Shown: positions 28,764 through 37,541 of the stretch, piece by piece
Position numbering within the stretch: position 1 is the stretch's first letter
Layout of the letters: the number at the start of each line of letters is the position of its first letter
Source of the DNA: Rhodopirellula sp. SM50
GTDB taxonomy: Bacteria > Planctomycetota > Planctomycetia > Pirellulales > Pirellulaceae
Assembly: GCF_002289565.1 (NCBI RefSeq)
Contig: NZ_NTFY01000077.1
Span: 1 to 64,000, forward strand
Direction of reading: 5' to 3'
Length of the DNA: 64,000 nt
The notes under the pieces: model-generated
What the model saw: only the letters and a program-made list of their open reading frames with translations
Databases searched by the model: none
Told to the model about the DNA's origin: nothing
Made by a program: the position numbers and the translations under genes

Positions 28764-30079
28764 ACCGACAGAGCCTGCTCCAGATCGGCGATCAAGTCAT
28801 CACCGTTTTCGATCCCGCAGGACATGCGGATCATGTTGTCATCGATCCCGAACCGAACCCGGTCTTCGGGCGTGCAATGGAAGTAGCTCATCACCAACGG
28901 CTGTTCGATCAGCGATTCAACGCCGCCCAGACTCGGGGCGATTCGCGGGATACGAGCCGCATCGACGATGTTGGCCGTTTGCTTCCAATCGGCGTCGCGA
29001 ATCGTGAACGTGATCAGCCCGCCAAAGCCACGCATCTGTGCCGCGGCGATCGCGTGCGTCGGATGGCTTTTCAGTCCCGGGTAATAGACACGCTCGACAC
29101 GTGGGTGCGACTCCAGGAACTCGGCGATGCGGAGCCCGTTTTCGTTCTGACGCTGCATCCGCAATTCAAACGTCTTCAACCCGCGTTCGAGCAGGTACAG
29201 ATTGTGGGGCGAGCTGATGTTGCCCAGGATGCCGCGCATGCTGCGAACGGCTTCCAGCTGTTCGCTGCGTCCGCAAAGCACACCGGCCAGCAGATCGTTG
29301 TGTCCGCCCAGATACTTCGTTGCCGAATGCAACACGTAATCGACACCGTACTCGGTGGGATTCATGTTGTAAGGCGTCGCCAGCGTCGCATCGATCAACG
29401 TCTCGACTTCGTTGGCTTTGCCGACGGCGGCGAATTTTTCCAGATCGATAACCGACAGGTGTGGATTGGTCGGCGACTCGCTGACCAGCATTTTGGTGTT
29501 GCGGTTGATCGCCGCTTCCATCGCGTCGTAGTCACCGGTCGTCACCTGGCGGGTGACCACTCCGAAACGCGACAGGTGCTTGGCACAGAACTCACGACTG
29601 CGGTGATAACACTGGTCGAAGAAAACAATTTCGTCGCCGGCGGACAGTTTGGTCATCAGCAATCCGACGAGCGCCGACATGCCGCTGCCATAGACGATCG
29701 CTTCCTCGCACTTTTCCAAGGCGGCAATCTTGGCTTCGACGCTGCGTTCGTTGGGATTTCCGTAGCGGCCGTATTCCTCACGCTGGTCTTCGCCGTTGAC
29801 GAACCGAAGCAGATCATCGGACGATTCAAACGTGAACGTGGCGGCGGTGTAGATCGGGGTGGCAATGCTGCCGGAGTCTTTCTGACGAGCCTCCCCGGCG
29901 TGAACGCATTGCGTGGACAGTCCGGCACGTCGTGTGGGCATCGTCCCTGGCCTCTCCGTAACACGTTCCACCCTCGAATTCGCGGCGGGATCGTTCGCCG
30001 GCAGCGAAACGTTGCCTTGGTCAGAAGGCGTGATCGACGAAGGTGACGTGGCGTCACCGGTAGTTTGCTTTGTTTGCAT
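28760..30079 (-). CDS. Cys/Met-metabolism PLP enzyme (cystathionine gamma-synthase/lyase type), first copy
   Basis: A 439-residue paralogue of the next gene, with an extra N-terminal tail of about 45 low-complexity residues rich in Thr and Pro. The PLP site is 'LHSATKYLGGHND'; the conserved 'YGRYGNPNERSVEAKIAALE' and 'APSLGGVESLIEQPLVMSY' frame it. The tandem pair suggests the two trans-sulfuration half-steps (gamma-synthase and gamma/beta-lyase) or a heteromeric enzyme; which does which is open. It is the first gene of the leftward pair, and the region 30080-30248 upstream separates it from a divergent gene. Confidence 0.9.
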   Translation of the reverse strand: MQTKQTTGDATSPSSITPSDQGNVSLPANDPAANSRVERVTERPGTMPTRRAGLSTQCVHAGEARQKDSGSIATPIYTAATFTFESSDDLLRFVNGEDQREEYGRYGNPNERSVEAKIAALEKCEEAIVYGSGMSALVGLLMTKLSAGDEIVFFDQCYHRSREFCAKHLSRFGVVTRQVTTGDYDAMEAAINRNTKMLVSESPTNPHLSVIDLEKFAAVGKANEVETLIDATLATPYNMNPTEYGVDYVLHSATKYLGGHNDLLAGVLCGRSEQLEAVRSMRGILGNISSPHNLYLLERGLKTFELRMQRQNENGLRIAEFLESHPRVERVYYPGLKSHPTHAIAAAQMRGFGGLITFTIRDADWKQTANIVDAARIPRIAPSLGGVESLIEQPLVMSYFHCTPEDRVRFGIDDNMIRMSCGIENGDDLIADLEQALSV

Positions 30080-30248
30080 GGCTCTTTAGCAGTAAGGCTG
30101 CAAGTGGCCGTAAATCCCATGAATTACGATTCGGACGGAAGTTCGACCGAAATGTCACTCCCCACAGACTAGCTGCACGGGATAGAATCGACAAGCGAAA
30201 ACGTGTAGACGCGACGGCAGCTCGCCTCCTTGGGACCCATTTAGCGGC

Positions 30249-31694
30249 ATGATCGGTTCATTTTCTCAGCCCTGGCCAAATCGCCACCGTAGCCCGGCCT
30301 ACGGCTCCCTGGCGTACCGAACACTGGTGTGGTGCGTGCTCGTCGCCGCGGCTCACCTGTGGGGGGGCGACGGCCGGGGGACCAACGCGATCGGCCAAGA
30401 ACCGGTTGCTCCGCCGGAAATCCGCGCCACCGCCGAGACGCCAGCCACCGGCACTCCGGCCGCCGACGAGATGGCGGAACAGGCTCGCCGACTCGTCGAT
30501 GGGCTACGCAGCGACCAATTCGCCGTCCGTGAACTCGCCTCCGAACAACTCTTTCGCCTCGGCCCGGCCTGCTTGCCGATCCTGCGAGCGACCCGTCGCC
30601 AAAGCAGCGACACCGAACAATCCGACCGCTTGGACCGCATCATCGATTCGCTGGCCCAGCAGAACCTGGAATCCCGAATCCGCTCGTTTTTGCAAGGCGG
30701 ACCGTCGGAGCTTGAGAATTGGCCCGAGCTGGAAAAGTGGTTTGGCGATTCGCCGCGAATCCGCGAGCTGTTTGTCGACCTGTATCGCGAGCACCCCTAC
30801 TTGGTCGACGCGCTCGGCGGCACCCCCCAACAACTCTCGATGGGACTCTCGCGCGTGCATCGTCGGCTGATCGAACGCGGCGTCGGCCCCCGCGAAACCC
30901 CTCAGCGCGTCGACTTGATCGCGCTGCTGTTGCCGATGACGGATCCCAATTTTCAAGCCGGCCCCCAATACGATTTGATCGTCGCGTCGCTGCTACAGCT
31001 TTACCCCGCCAACGACTTTCGAAAGGATGCCGTCTTTGGCGAACCCTTCATGCGAATGGTCGCCAAGTGGATGTCTCGCAGCGACATGAGCATCCGCGAA
31101 CAGGTGCTGCGTCTGGCGTTGCAGTGGAAGATGGACATCGGCCTGACGCTCGCCGTGGAAACCCTGAAACAAAACCCGGATCCGATTTTACTGTGCCGCT
31201 GCATGCAAACGATCTCGCGACAGGGGACTCGTGAGCATGCGGTCTTGCTGGCCGCGTACATCAACGACCCGACCGTCGTGTTCCAAAAACGCTACCTGGG
31301 TGTTCGCGGCGGTGAAGTCCAGGTGGGCGATGTCGCAGCCGCCTCGATCGCCCTGCTCAACTCCGTCCCGGTCACCGAAATCGGCTTCGCCGAACCCGCC
31401 GAACACCCCATTTTTGGGATCATCTACGAAGAGCTGGTGGTGCCGTTGAAGGTACCGAAGAAATCCGCCGATGGCGACGATGACAGCAACGAAGACAAGG
31501 ACGGGGACACAGCGGAATCTGCCGACGACCAATTCCTGGACGAAGACGACCTGACTCCGCTGCAACCCGGCGACCTGTCGCCCAAGGAAATCGCACGCTT
31601 GATCGAACACGCCAAGCGACGGGAAGCCGCCCGAGTCGAAATCCGCCTCAGGGCGCTCGAACTCGTCCCGGCCGCTGCGGCGGAAGCTCTTTAA
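30249..31694 (+). CDS. HEAT-repeat-like exported protein
   Basis: A 481-residue protein with an N-terminal signal or anchor (about residues 20-40, 'LAYRTLVWCVLVAAAHLWGG'). Helical repeats start at about 80 ('LVDGLRSDQFAVRELASEQLFRLG') and continue through the middle ('ILRATRRQSSDTEQSDRLDRIIDSL'). A very acidic linker lies near residue 405 ('GDDDSNEDKDGD'). HEAT-like solenoids bind proteins. The next gene downstream encodes another helical-repeat protein and may once have been joined or co-transcribed. The function is unknown. Confidence 0.75.
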   Translation: MIGSFSQPWPNRHRSPAYGSLAYRTLVWCVLVAAAHLWGGDGRGTNAIGQEPVAPPEIRATAETPATGTPAADEMAEQARRLVDGLRSDQFAVRELASEQLFRLGPACLPILRATRRQSSDTEQSDRLDRIIDSLAQQNLESRIRSFLQGGPSELENWPELEKWFGDSPRIRELFVDLYREHPYLVDALGGTPQQLSMGLSRVHRRLIERGVGPRETPQRVDLIALLLPMTDPNFQAGPQYDLIVASLLQLYPANDFRKDAVFGEPFMRMVAKWMSRSDMSIREQVLRLALQWKMDIGLTLAVETLKQNPDPILLCRCMQTISRQGTREHAVLLAAYINDPTVVFQKRYLGVRGGEVQVGDVAAASIALLNSVPVTEIGFAEPAEHPIFGIIYEELVVPLKVPKKSADGDDDSNEDKDGDTAESADDQFLDEDDLTPLQPGDLSPKEIARLIEHAKRREAARVEIRLRALELVPAAAAEAL

Positions 31695-32024
31695 AAGAGT
31701 TGACGGCACTGCCGGTCTCCCATGGCGGAGGTCGTGCAGTTTACGAAGCAACCCTCCTGGCAGGAGGGTCGAGCGCAGCGAGGGGAGGTCGAACGGTGAA
31801 TCGCGGCGCTCATTTCAATATTGATAGGCGGGCCCAAGCAGCAACCCAAACACTCTTCTCGCTGCGTTCGACTCTCCCAGGGGGGGAGCGTGACGAAACC
31901 CCATTCTGATCAACGACTTAAAAACTGCACGACCGCTGCGGGGGAAGCACCTTGATGGACCGCTGGCTTGCGGTTATCACTCCGAAGCTGGAAGCCTACG
32001 CCACTTTCCCGGACCTATTTTGTC
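31695..32024. repeat. Repeat-filled gap (families B and C) between two helical-repeat genes
   Basis: Holds a family B copy (31747-31790, 'ccctcctggcaggagggtcgagcgcagcgag' type), a partial inverse 'ctcgctgcgttcgactctcc' (31859-31878), and at 31962-32012 a family C fragment ('gctggaagcctacgccac'). No coding function is seen. Confidence 0.65.
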
Positions 32025-33563
32025 GTGTCGATCCAGCAGACCACCACTTCGCTCCTTGGCCGCGACACCGACCCGGTCGCCGCCGGTTACCATCTCCGCG
32101 ATCTGGCAACCGGCGATGCCGCCTCCGCCGTCGCCATTCTGTCCCATCTCGCCGGTGACCGGGAACGGCTGACCGAATCGGACCCCGCCATCATCGGCGC
32201 CTTGCTGCGGGTCGTGCACACGCTGCTGGTTCAAGATCGCTCCGAGTCGTCGATGGAGATCATTGGCTCGCTGACGCCAGAGGTGATGGAGCAGATCGAC
32301 GGATCGCTGCCGCCAGAAACCTCCAATCGCCATCTGCTGTTGCATCTGTTGACGATGGCCCGTTCACGCGAATCGCTGCAGGTGTTCGTCGAGATCTTGA
32401 AGCAGCGGCCGCCGACGGATTGGATGGACGCCGCACAGATGCTCAGCCCGCTGATGCAACACGACGATTGGCCGGTCGACGCCGTGTTCCCCGCCGCGCT
32501 GGAGTGCCTTTCCGAACCCGCGCTCGCCGCCTCGCTGCTGGACCTGGCCAACTACCTGACCCGTCACGACCGCGTCACCGAGCACCCCGCCGCGGGCATG
32601 CTCGACACGCTGACCGAATTGCTCGGACACGTTTCCAGCCGCCTCGGATTTTTTGAAGACAACCCGCGCGCCTTCGGTGACGACGTGCCGACGGTCCAGA
32701 AGCGTCTGGCCGAAGCGGTCGCGCTGGCGGTCGCACTGTGTGATTCCCTGGCGTTGATCGGCGACGAGTCGGCGATCGGGAAACTGAACCAAACCGTCTT
32801 GCTGCGACACCGACGGGTGCAGTGCGAAGCCGCCGGGGCGCTGGCGAAACTTGGCGACAAAGAAGGCCGCAAGCGATTGATCGAACTCGCCGGGGACCCC
32901 GCCGCACGACTGCGGGCGATCGCCTACGCCGACGAACTGGACTTCGGCAACGAAATCGACGAAGCCTACCGTACGCCCGACGCGACGGCGGAGGCCGAGA
33001 TGGCGCTGTGGCTCAGCCAGCCCCATCAAATGGGCGTGCCGCCGACCAACGTCGAAGTCGCGGCGTCGCGCCGGTTGCTTTGGCCCAGCTTCGATGACCC
33101 GGTCGACGTGACGCTGGTCCGGTTCGAATACAACATGGGCGACCGCGGCTACAGCAACATCGGCATGACCGGGCCGGCGGTCTTCACCATGGCCTGCGAC
33201 CTGGCGGACATGCCGATCGACGACATCTTTGCGATCTACGCCGGCTGGCACGCCGACCACCAAGACATCTTCTCGGTCCAGGCCGAAGCGATGAACGAAG
33301 CCCAGCGGCGGGCGATGGAGACGTTCCAACAGCACCTGCAACACCTCGGCTATGAGGAACTCAAACCCATGCTGCTGGGGCTGTTTCTGGACGAGCGGGC
33401 CGGTGTGTTCACCGCGACCCGCGAAGGCACCGCGTGTGTCGTCATCACCGACGGATTAGAAACGATCGACCAGGCGACCGCCGGACGCACCCGCCCGTTG
33501 GGCGCCGAAGACCTGTTCAACCTCTACAAGGGACGCAAGATGCTGCGGACGTTCAACCCGTAA
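32025..33563 (+). CDS. Helical (HEAT-like) repeat protein, cytosolic
   Basis: About 512 residues from the proposed GTG at 32025; the open frame begins at 31968, but those 19 codons are translated repeat DNA. It is made of amphipathic helix pairs ('RRVQCEAAGALAKLGDKEGRKRLIELAGDPAARLRAIAYADEL' is a clear HEAT/PBS-like block at about 265-310), then a distinct C-terminal part ('LVRFEYNMGDRGYSNIGMTGPAVFTMA'). It has no signal peptide, unlike the gene before it. A repeat insertion may have separated it from its original start. The function is unknown. Confidence 0.7.
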   Translation: MSIQQTTTSLLGRDTDPVAAGYHLRDLATGDAASAVAILSHLAGDRERLTESDPAIIGALLRVVHTLLVQDRSESSMEIIGSLTPEVMEQIDGSLPPETSNRHLLLHLLTMARSRESLQVFVEILKQRPPTDWMDAAQMLSPLMQHDDWPVDAVFPAALECLSEPALAASLLDLANYLTRHDRVTEHPAAGMLDTLTELLGHVSSRLGFFEDNPRAFGDDVPTVQKRLAEAVALAVALCDSLALIGDESAIGKLNQTVLLRHRRVQCEAAGALAKLGDKEGRKRLIELAGDPAARLRAIAYADELDFGNEIDEAYRTPDATAEAEMALWLSQPHQMGVPPTNVEVAASRRLLWPSFDDPVDVTLVRFEYNMGDRGYSNIGMTGPAVFTMACDLADMPIDDIFAIYAGWHADHQDIFSVQAEAMNEAQRRAMETFQQHLQHLGYEELKPMLLGLFLDERAGVFTATREGTACVVITDGLETIDQATAGRTRPLGAEDLFNLYKGRKMLRTFNP

Positions 33564-33577
33564 GACGCATCCAATAG

Positions 33578-33718
33578 GGCAACGCTGTGAAGCATTTTCC
33601 CCGGTGTTCCTTGAGGTTTTAGCGGCAGGGCGCGAGCCCTCCGGTCTTTCACGGTGTTTTTGAAACGCGACCGGACGGCTCGCGCCCTACCGCTAAACAA
33701 TGCTTCACAGCGTTGCCA
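33578..33718. repeat. Family A palindromic repeat, copy 5
   Basis: Ends are the perfect inverted pair ggcaacgctgtgaagcatt and aatgcttcacagcgttgcc. Inner arms agcggcagggcgcgagccct and cggctcgcgccctaccgct. It separates the helical-repeat gene from the convergent tRNA-Met and is the last family A copy seen in the window. Confidence 0.88.
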
Positions 33719-33719
33719 A

Positions 33720-33793
33720 TAGGGGTGGCAGGACTCGAACCCGCGACCAAGGAATTATGAGTTCCCTGCTCTAACCGACTGAGCTACACCCCC
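33720..33793 (-). tRNA. tRNA-Met(CAT)
   Basis: Complete cloverleaf on the minus strand: acceptor GGGGGTG/CACCCCT, D-arm GCTCAGTCGGTTAGAGC, anticodon loop CTCATAA, T-loop TTCGAGT, A73, no encoded CCA. The loop CTCATAA fits elongator Met; Ile with lysidine is possible. An integrase gene begins 130 bases away on its 5' side, so it is the probable chromosomal attachment locus of the element. Confidence 0.9.
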
Positions 33794-33922
33794 GACGCGT
33801 TTTTCGAAGACTTGCTACACCCGCAGTACACCTGCTAGCCTATCTTCTCATGAAAAACGCCCTGTTTGACGCCACTAACGTCATCCAGGGCTTTCACCGC
33901 CAAACTATTTGGGAGCAAGGCG

Positions 33923-35152
33923 ATGAGCGGGCGTATTGTACGCGCAGGCAGTAAGAAATCGAAACCGGTCAAACCGGAAAAGCCCTACCCGACGTTCCCC
34001 CTGTTCTCCCACGCGTCGGGGAAGTGGGCCAAGAAGGTCCGCGGGCGTATGCATTACTTCGGCGAATGGGCCGATCCCGAAGGTGCACTCAACGAATGGC
34101 TGGCCGTCAAGGACTATCTGATCGCAGGGCGTGACCCAAAAGAAGCGATCGGCTACGACATCAATGATCTCGTCCACGACTTTCTTGATTCGAAACAACA
34201 GCAGCACCGACATGGCGAACTGACGCTTGCCGGACTCAACGATTACCAGAAAGCTGGCCAGATGATCGCCAACTTCTTCGGCAAAGCACGTCTGGTCGCC
34301 ACGCTCGATACGCCGGATTTTTCGCGACTCCGCAGCAATTTCCCTGAGTCATGGGCACCGGCCACGGTCAACAATCAAATCGCAAGGATTTCTGCGATAT
34401 TCAATTTTGCCTACGACGAAGGCAAGGTCGATCGCCCCATCCGAAAGGGCAAGAATTTCAAGCGAGTCTCACGCAAGCGACAGCGACTGGAGCGAGCAAA
34501 GAAACCCAAGCGACTGTTCGATGCTGTCGAGCTTCATCGACTGATCGGTGCAGCTGACTTCCAATTGAAAGCGATGATCTTGCTGGGGATCAATTGCGGA
34601 TACGGGAACGCGGACTGTGGCCGATTGGAAATCCCGACAATTGATTTCAAGCGATCTTGGATCGAAGACCTTCGGCAGAAAACGGCTGTTGAGCGTGCGG
34701 CTTGGCTATGGCCCGAAACAATCCAAGCGTTGCAACACGCAATCGACAATCGATATTCTAGCGCGCCTGCATCTCTCGCTGAACGGGTCTTTGTCACCAA
34801 ACGACGGCAGTCTTGGTACAAAGAAAACGGGAAGTCAGATCCGATTTCGGTCGCATTTCGAAAGTTGACCGAAAAGGTTGGTTGCCGGCGGGAAGGCATT
34901 GGGTTCTACAGCCTGCGTCACACGTTCGAAACCATTGCCGGAAACTCAAGAGATCAGATCGCCGTCAACTATGTGATGGGCCACTCAGACGAATCGATGG
35001 CTCAAGTCTATCGCGAAGGAATTGATCCAAAGCGAATCATTGCAGCTTGTTCGTTCGTCCGTCGATGGTTCTTACGCGGCCGATGGCCGTTGGTGCGGAT
35101 GAAAATGCCGAAAAACGTGAGACGGATTCAGTTCAACGAGCAAACAGCATGA
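33923..35152 (+). CDS. Tyrosine recombinase/integrase of the mobile element
   Basis: A 409-residue site-specific recombinase. An N-terminal SAM-like DNA-binding part (about 80-190) precedes the catalytic domain. Catalytic-region residues seen are 'FYSLRHTFE' (R and H), 'YVMGHSDESMAQVYREG' (His and the nucleophilic Tyr). The usual Arg-I box is replaced by 'GINCGYGNADCGRL', a form I associate with planctomycete integrases, and the first His of HxxR is Tyr. ATG at 33923 is preferred over 33866. It sits next to tRNA-Met, and its stop overlaps the next ATG. It probably integrates the 34-56 kb element. Confidence 0.85.
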   Translation: MSGRIVRAGSKKSKPVKPEKPYPTFPLFSHASGKWAKKVRGRMHYFGEWADPEGALNEWLAVKDYLIAGRDPKEAIGYDINDLVHDFLDSKQQQHRHGELTLAGLNDYQKAGQMIANFFGKARLVATLDTPDFSRLRSNFPESWAPATVNNQIARISAIFNFAYDEGKVDRPIRKGKNFKRVSRKRQRLERAKKPKRLFDAVELHRLIGAADFQLKAMILLGINCGYGNADCGRLEIPTIDFKRSWIEDLRQKTAVERAAWLWPETIQALQHAIDNRYSSAPASLAERVFVTKRRQSWYKENGKSDPISVAFRKLTEKVGCRREGIGFYSLRHTFETIAGNSRDQIAVNYVMGHSDESMAQVYREGIDPKRIIAACSFVRRWFLRGRWPLVRMKMPKNVRRIQFNEQTA

Positions 35153-35334
35153 ATCCATACGAGCCACCAAACACCGACGGAAAGGAATCAAAAAAGACGC
35201 GAAGGAACCTTTGGATCGGAATCCTCCTCCTGGCGTGTTTGAGCTTCCTGAGTTTGATTTGGCTTGTTCAAGCTTGGTACATGCTAATTCCAGAAATCAC
35301 GATCTACACCGAATTCCGAGGCTTCGGAGATTAG
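35149..35334 (+). CDS. Small 'MNPYEPP' membrane protein
   Basis: A 61-residue protein starting MNPYEPPNTDG, the N-terminus shared by very many short planctomycete membrane proteins. One membrane helix follows at about residues 22-45 ('WIGILLLACLSFLSLIWLVQAW'). Its ATG overlaps the integrase stop (ATGA), indicating coupling. The function is unknown. Confidence 0.7.
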   Translation: MNPYEPPNTDGKESKKTRRNLWIGILLLACLSFLSLIWLVQAWYMLIPEITIYTEFRGFGD

Positions 35335-35484
35335 GGGTTTGTCCAGACGTGTCCCAGCCTAACCGACAATGCGCTCCAAAGATTCAATTGCATTCGCGAG
35401 CGAGAATCATGATTCGCATGGACGACTACGATCGGTCCAAGGCCGGCCAGGCGAACGCGGTTTCCCGGTCAAACAGGCATCCAA

Positions 35485-36384
35485 ATGAAACTCCTATCGA
35501 AGTGGCGATCGGACGACGTTTTCCGTGAAGCGGTCAGACTATTGAGTGACCCTCGGTTTCATACTTGGGAAAATACAGATGCTCTTTCGGCAGCCGAGCT
35601 TGCAGCGGTACGAGAATTGATCGGCATTGGTGCACTGGAAGGGCGCACCCGAGGTGAGTTGGTCGATAGTTCACGAATCCCTCGCGTTCAATTTCAGGGA
35701 ATGGTTTCGGGCGGCAATTGGGTGCGAAAACTTCACGACGTAGTTTTCAATCGAACGCCCGCCAAATTTGCGCCGTTTGATCTGTGGACTTTATTCCATG
35801 ACGGGGTCGTCAGCGTACGAGCCTCATCTCGCACCATCGGCTCTGAAGTAAATCTTTCAGATCGCAAGAGCACTGAAGCGTGGATTCGAGATCGTTGGCA
35901 CATACCAAGCGACCCGTGGGTAGTCATTGAGCGGTTTTCGACGATTGCTACATCGCAGCAGAACATAGCCGCCGCACAAGCAATCGCATCGCCGACCATT
36001 AATGTTTCGCCCATCGTGCACGTGAACCCAGCAATCACAATTGATCCTGTTATTCAGCTCTCGACGTTGACTGCTCCAACCGGGTGCGACGACGACGCTG
36101 AGAAAGAAATCGAAAAAACAAGGCCAACTGATGGCGAACTCTTTGCATACAAAGCCTTCGTTGCGGCCCAAAAGTACCTTCGAGCCAACGCGGGAGACTA
36201 CAACCTGAAAGTCACGCGAGCGGACGCATACGAAATCCTACAGGCCGAACTCGGTAGGGAGATTGACCGGAGAGCTGCCGGACTCCCAGAGATCTACGAA
36301 GTCCCCTCCACCCTGGACGCATTCAAAAAAGCTCTGGGAAGAGCATCCAGGAAACTGTCCCGTGGGACAAAAGAGACATCGTAA
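35485..36384 (+). CDS. Unrecognised element protein, 299 residues
   Basis: A soluble protein. The N-terminal third is mixed alpha/beta with 'RIPRVQFQGMVSGGNW'. The middle has an unusual Ile/Val/Pro/Thr-rich stretch ('ASPTINVSPIVHVNPAITI', residues about 173-191) that could form a beta-solenoid-like spacer or linker. The C-terminal 80 residues are helical and basic ('AYEILQAELGREIDRRA'). It lies between the integrase and excisionase-like genes. A regulatory or maintenance role is possible but not shown. Confidence 0.65.
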   Translation: MKLLSKWRSDDVFREAVRLLSDPRFHTWENTDALSAAELAAVRELIGIGALEGRTRGELVDSSRIPRVQFQGMVSGGNWVRKLHDVVFNRTPAKFAPFDLWTLFHDGVVSVRASSRTIGSEVNLSDRKSTEAWIRDRWHIPSDPWVVIERFSTIATSQQNIAAAQAIASPTINVSPIVHVNPAITIDPVIQLSTLTAPTGCDDDAEKEIEKTRPTDGELFAYKAFVAAQKYLRANAGDYNLKVTRADAYEILQAELGREIDRRAAGLPEIYEVPSTLDAFKKALGRASRKLSRGTKETS

Positions 36385-36526
36385 AGACAAACGCCGAAAA
36401 ATCTCAATTCGCTTTCACCAAGCAAATCACGGCATCTTCTCAGATTCCCCAAGGGCTCCGGGGACAATAGGGACAAATTCCGTCCCAGAGTGAACACCTT
36501 TGTTTTCACTCACCCCAGTTCTCACA

Positions 36527-36739
36527 ATGCCCAAGCGAATTGAACCATCATCGCTTCCGGAACTCTTGACCGGAGGCCAAGCCCGGCAACTCGCCGGGAT
36601 TTCAGTAGTCATCTGGATGGAATTACTGGAAACCGATCGATTACCCAAACCGGTGCGAGTCGCCGGCCGGTTTAAGTGGCGTAAGTCCGACGTATTGGAC
36701 TGGATCAACAATCTCGAATCGGTCGGGGTGTTCTCATGA
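36527..36739 (+). CDS. AlpA/MerR-like HTH protein (excisionase-like)
   Basis: A 70-residue protein with a winged-HTH core: 'LLTGGQARQLAGISVVIWMELLETDRLPKPV' then 'RFKWRKSDVLDWINNLE', the AlpA/excisionase pattern. The ATG at 36527 is the start. Its stop overlaps the next gene's ATG (ATGA). Such proteins direct excision or activate integrase expression. Confidence 0.78.
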   Translation: MPKRIEPSSLPELLTGGQARQLAGISVVIWMELLETDRLPKPVRVAGRFKWRKSDVLDWINNLESVGVFS

Positions 36740-36969
36740 TCACAACCTACAACACATTCGAGACCGCAAAGATCCTGCAGTGCTCGCGAGACCAGGTGCG
36801 AGCGCTGATTCTCTCAGGCAGGCTTAAAGCGACCAACATATCGTTGGGATCGCAACGCGCGAGGTGGGTCGTCAAACAGCAAGACATCGAAGCGTTTTTA
36901 ACGCCCGAACCACCCATCATTCCGACGCGGCGAAAAAAGAAGCCACGGCGCAAACAGTGGATCACTTAA
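36736..36969 (+). CDS. Excisionase-family HTH DNA-binding protein
   Basis: A 77-residue protein with the MerR-type 'YNTFETAKILQCSRDQVRALILSGRLKATNI' followed by 'WVVKQQDIEAFL', the standard excisionase/helix-turn-helix 17 layout. A basic tail of about 15 residues ends it ('RRKKKPRRKQW'). It is translationally coupled to the preceding HTH gene, so the two may act as a pair in excision control. Confidence 0.8.
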   Translation: MITTYNTFETAKILQCSRDQVRALILSGRLKATNISLGSQRARWVVKQQDIEAFLTPEPPIIPTRRKKKPRRKQWIT

Positions 36970-37002
36970 ATGACAACGCTCCCAATCATCGAGACTGTGG
37001 AG

Positions 37003-37062
37003 CTTTGGAAGTCACCCTCCTTGGCAAGGAGGGTCGAGCGCAGCGAGGGGAGGCCGAGCCGT
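37003..37062. repeat. Family B dispersed repeat, copy 2
   Basis: Contains 'aagtcaccctccttggcaag' then 'gagggtcgagcgcagcgagg'. The ccctcc...ggaggg part forms a short hairpin. Other copies lie at 31747-31790 and 39700-39748. Confidence 0.7.
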
Positions 37063-37335
37063 GAATCGCGGTCCAAATTCAACTTTGAACTTATGCCCCG
37101 ATAGTCATGGGGCACCCTCCCCCGCAGACCAGACAGCCGATTCTCCCGCTACGTGGGAAAGTTACATCGCAAATCACTGCAGCAACAACACTTAAGAGCT
37201 GCACGATCTCCATCTGCAAGTACGACCTGTACTCCACCAGGACTTCACGTGTTGCACGCACGATCAGACACGCCACCCCAAACCCCGCTTCGGGTCATCC
37301 GACCACCGAAACCGATTCCACCCAACTGGAAGACC

Positions 37336-37539
37336 ATGATTTTGGTGGAGCCCAGATTGATCGATCTGGAACACCGGGCACGACGAATGCGAAAATCTCG
37401 CAATCGGTGGCTGACATACCGCACATTCAAAAATGAACTCGAAAGTCTGGTCGGATGGCACTGCAGTCGACCAGAAATCTCATCATCGGCGCATTACGAA
37501 GTGGTCGTTGATCGCGTCCTCTCGGCGATGAGGATCTAG
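37336..37539 (+). CDS. Small basic protein upstream of replication genes
   Basis: A 67-residue protein from ATG 37336 (MILVEPRLIDLEHRARRMRK), helical and basic. The frame is open from 37153, but the extra N-terminus is Pro/Arg-rich and atypical. It ends two bases before the replisome-organiser ATG, so it belongs to that operon. Not recognised. Confidence 0.5.
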   Translation: MILVEPRLIDLEHRARRMRKSRNRWLTYRTFKNELESLVGWHCSRPEISSSAHYEVVVDRVLSAMRI

Positions 37540-37541
37540 CA

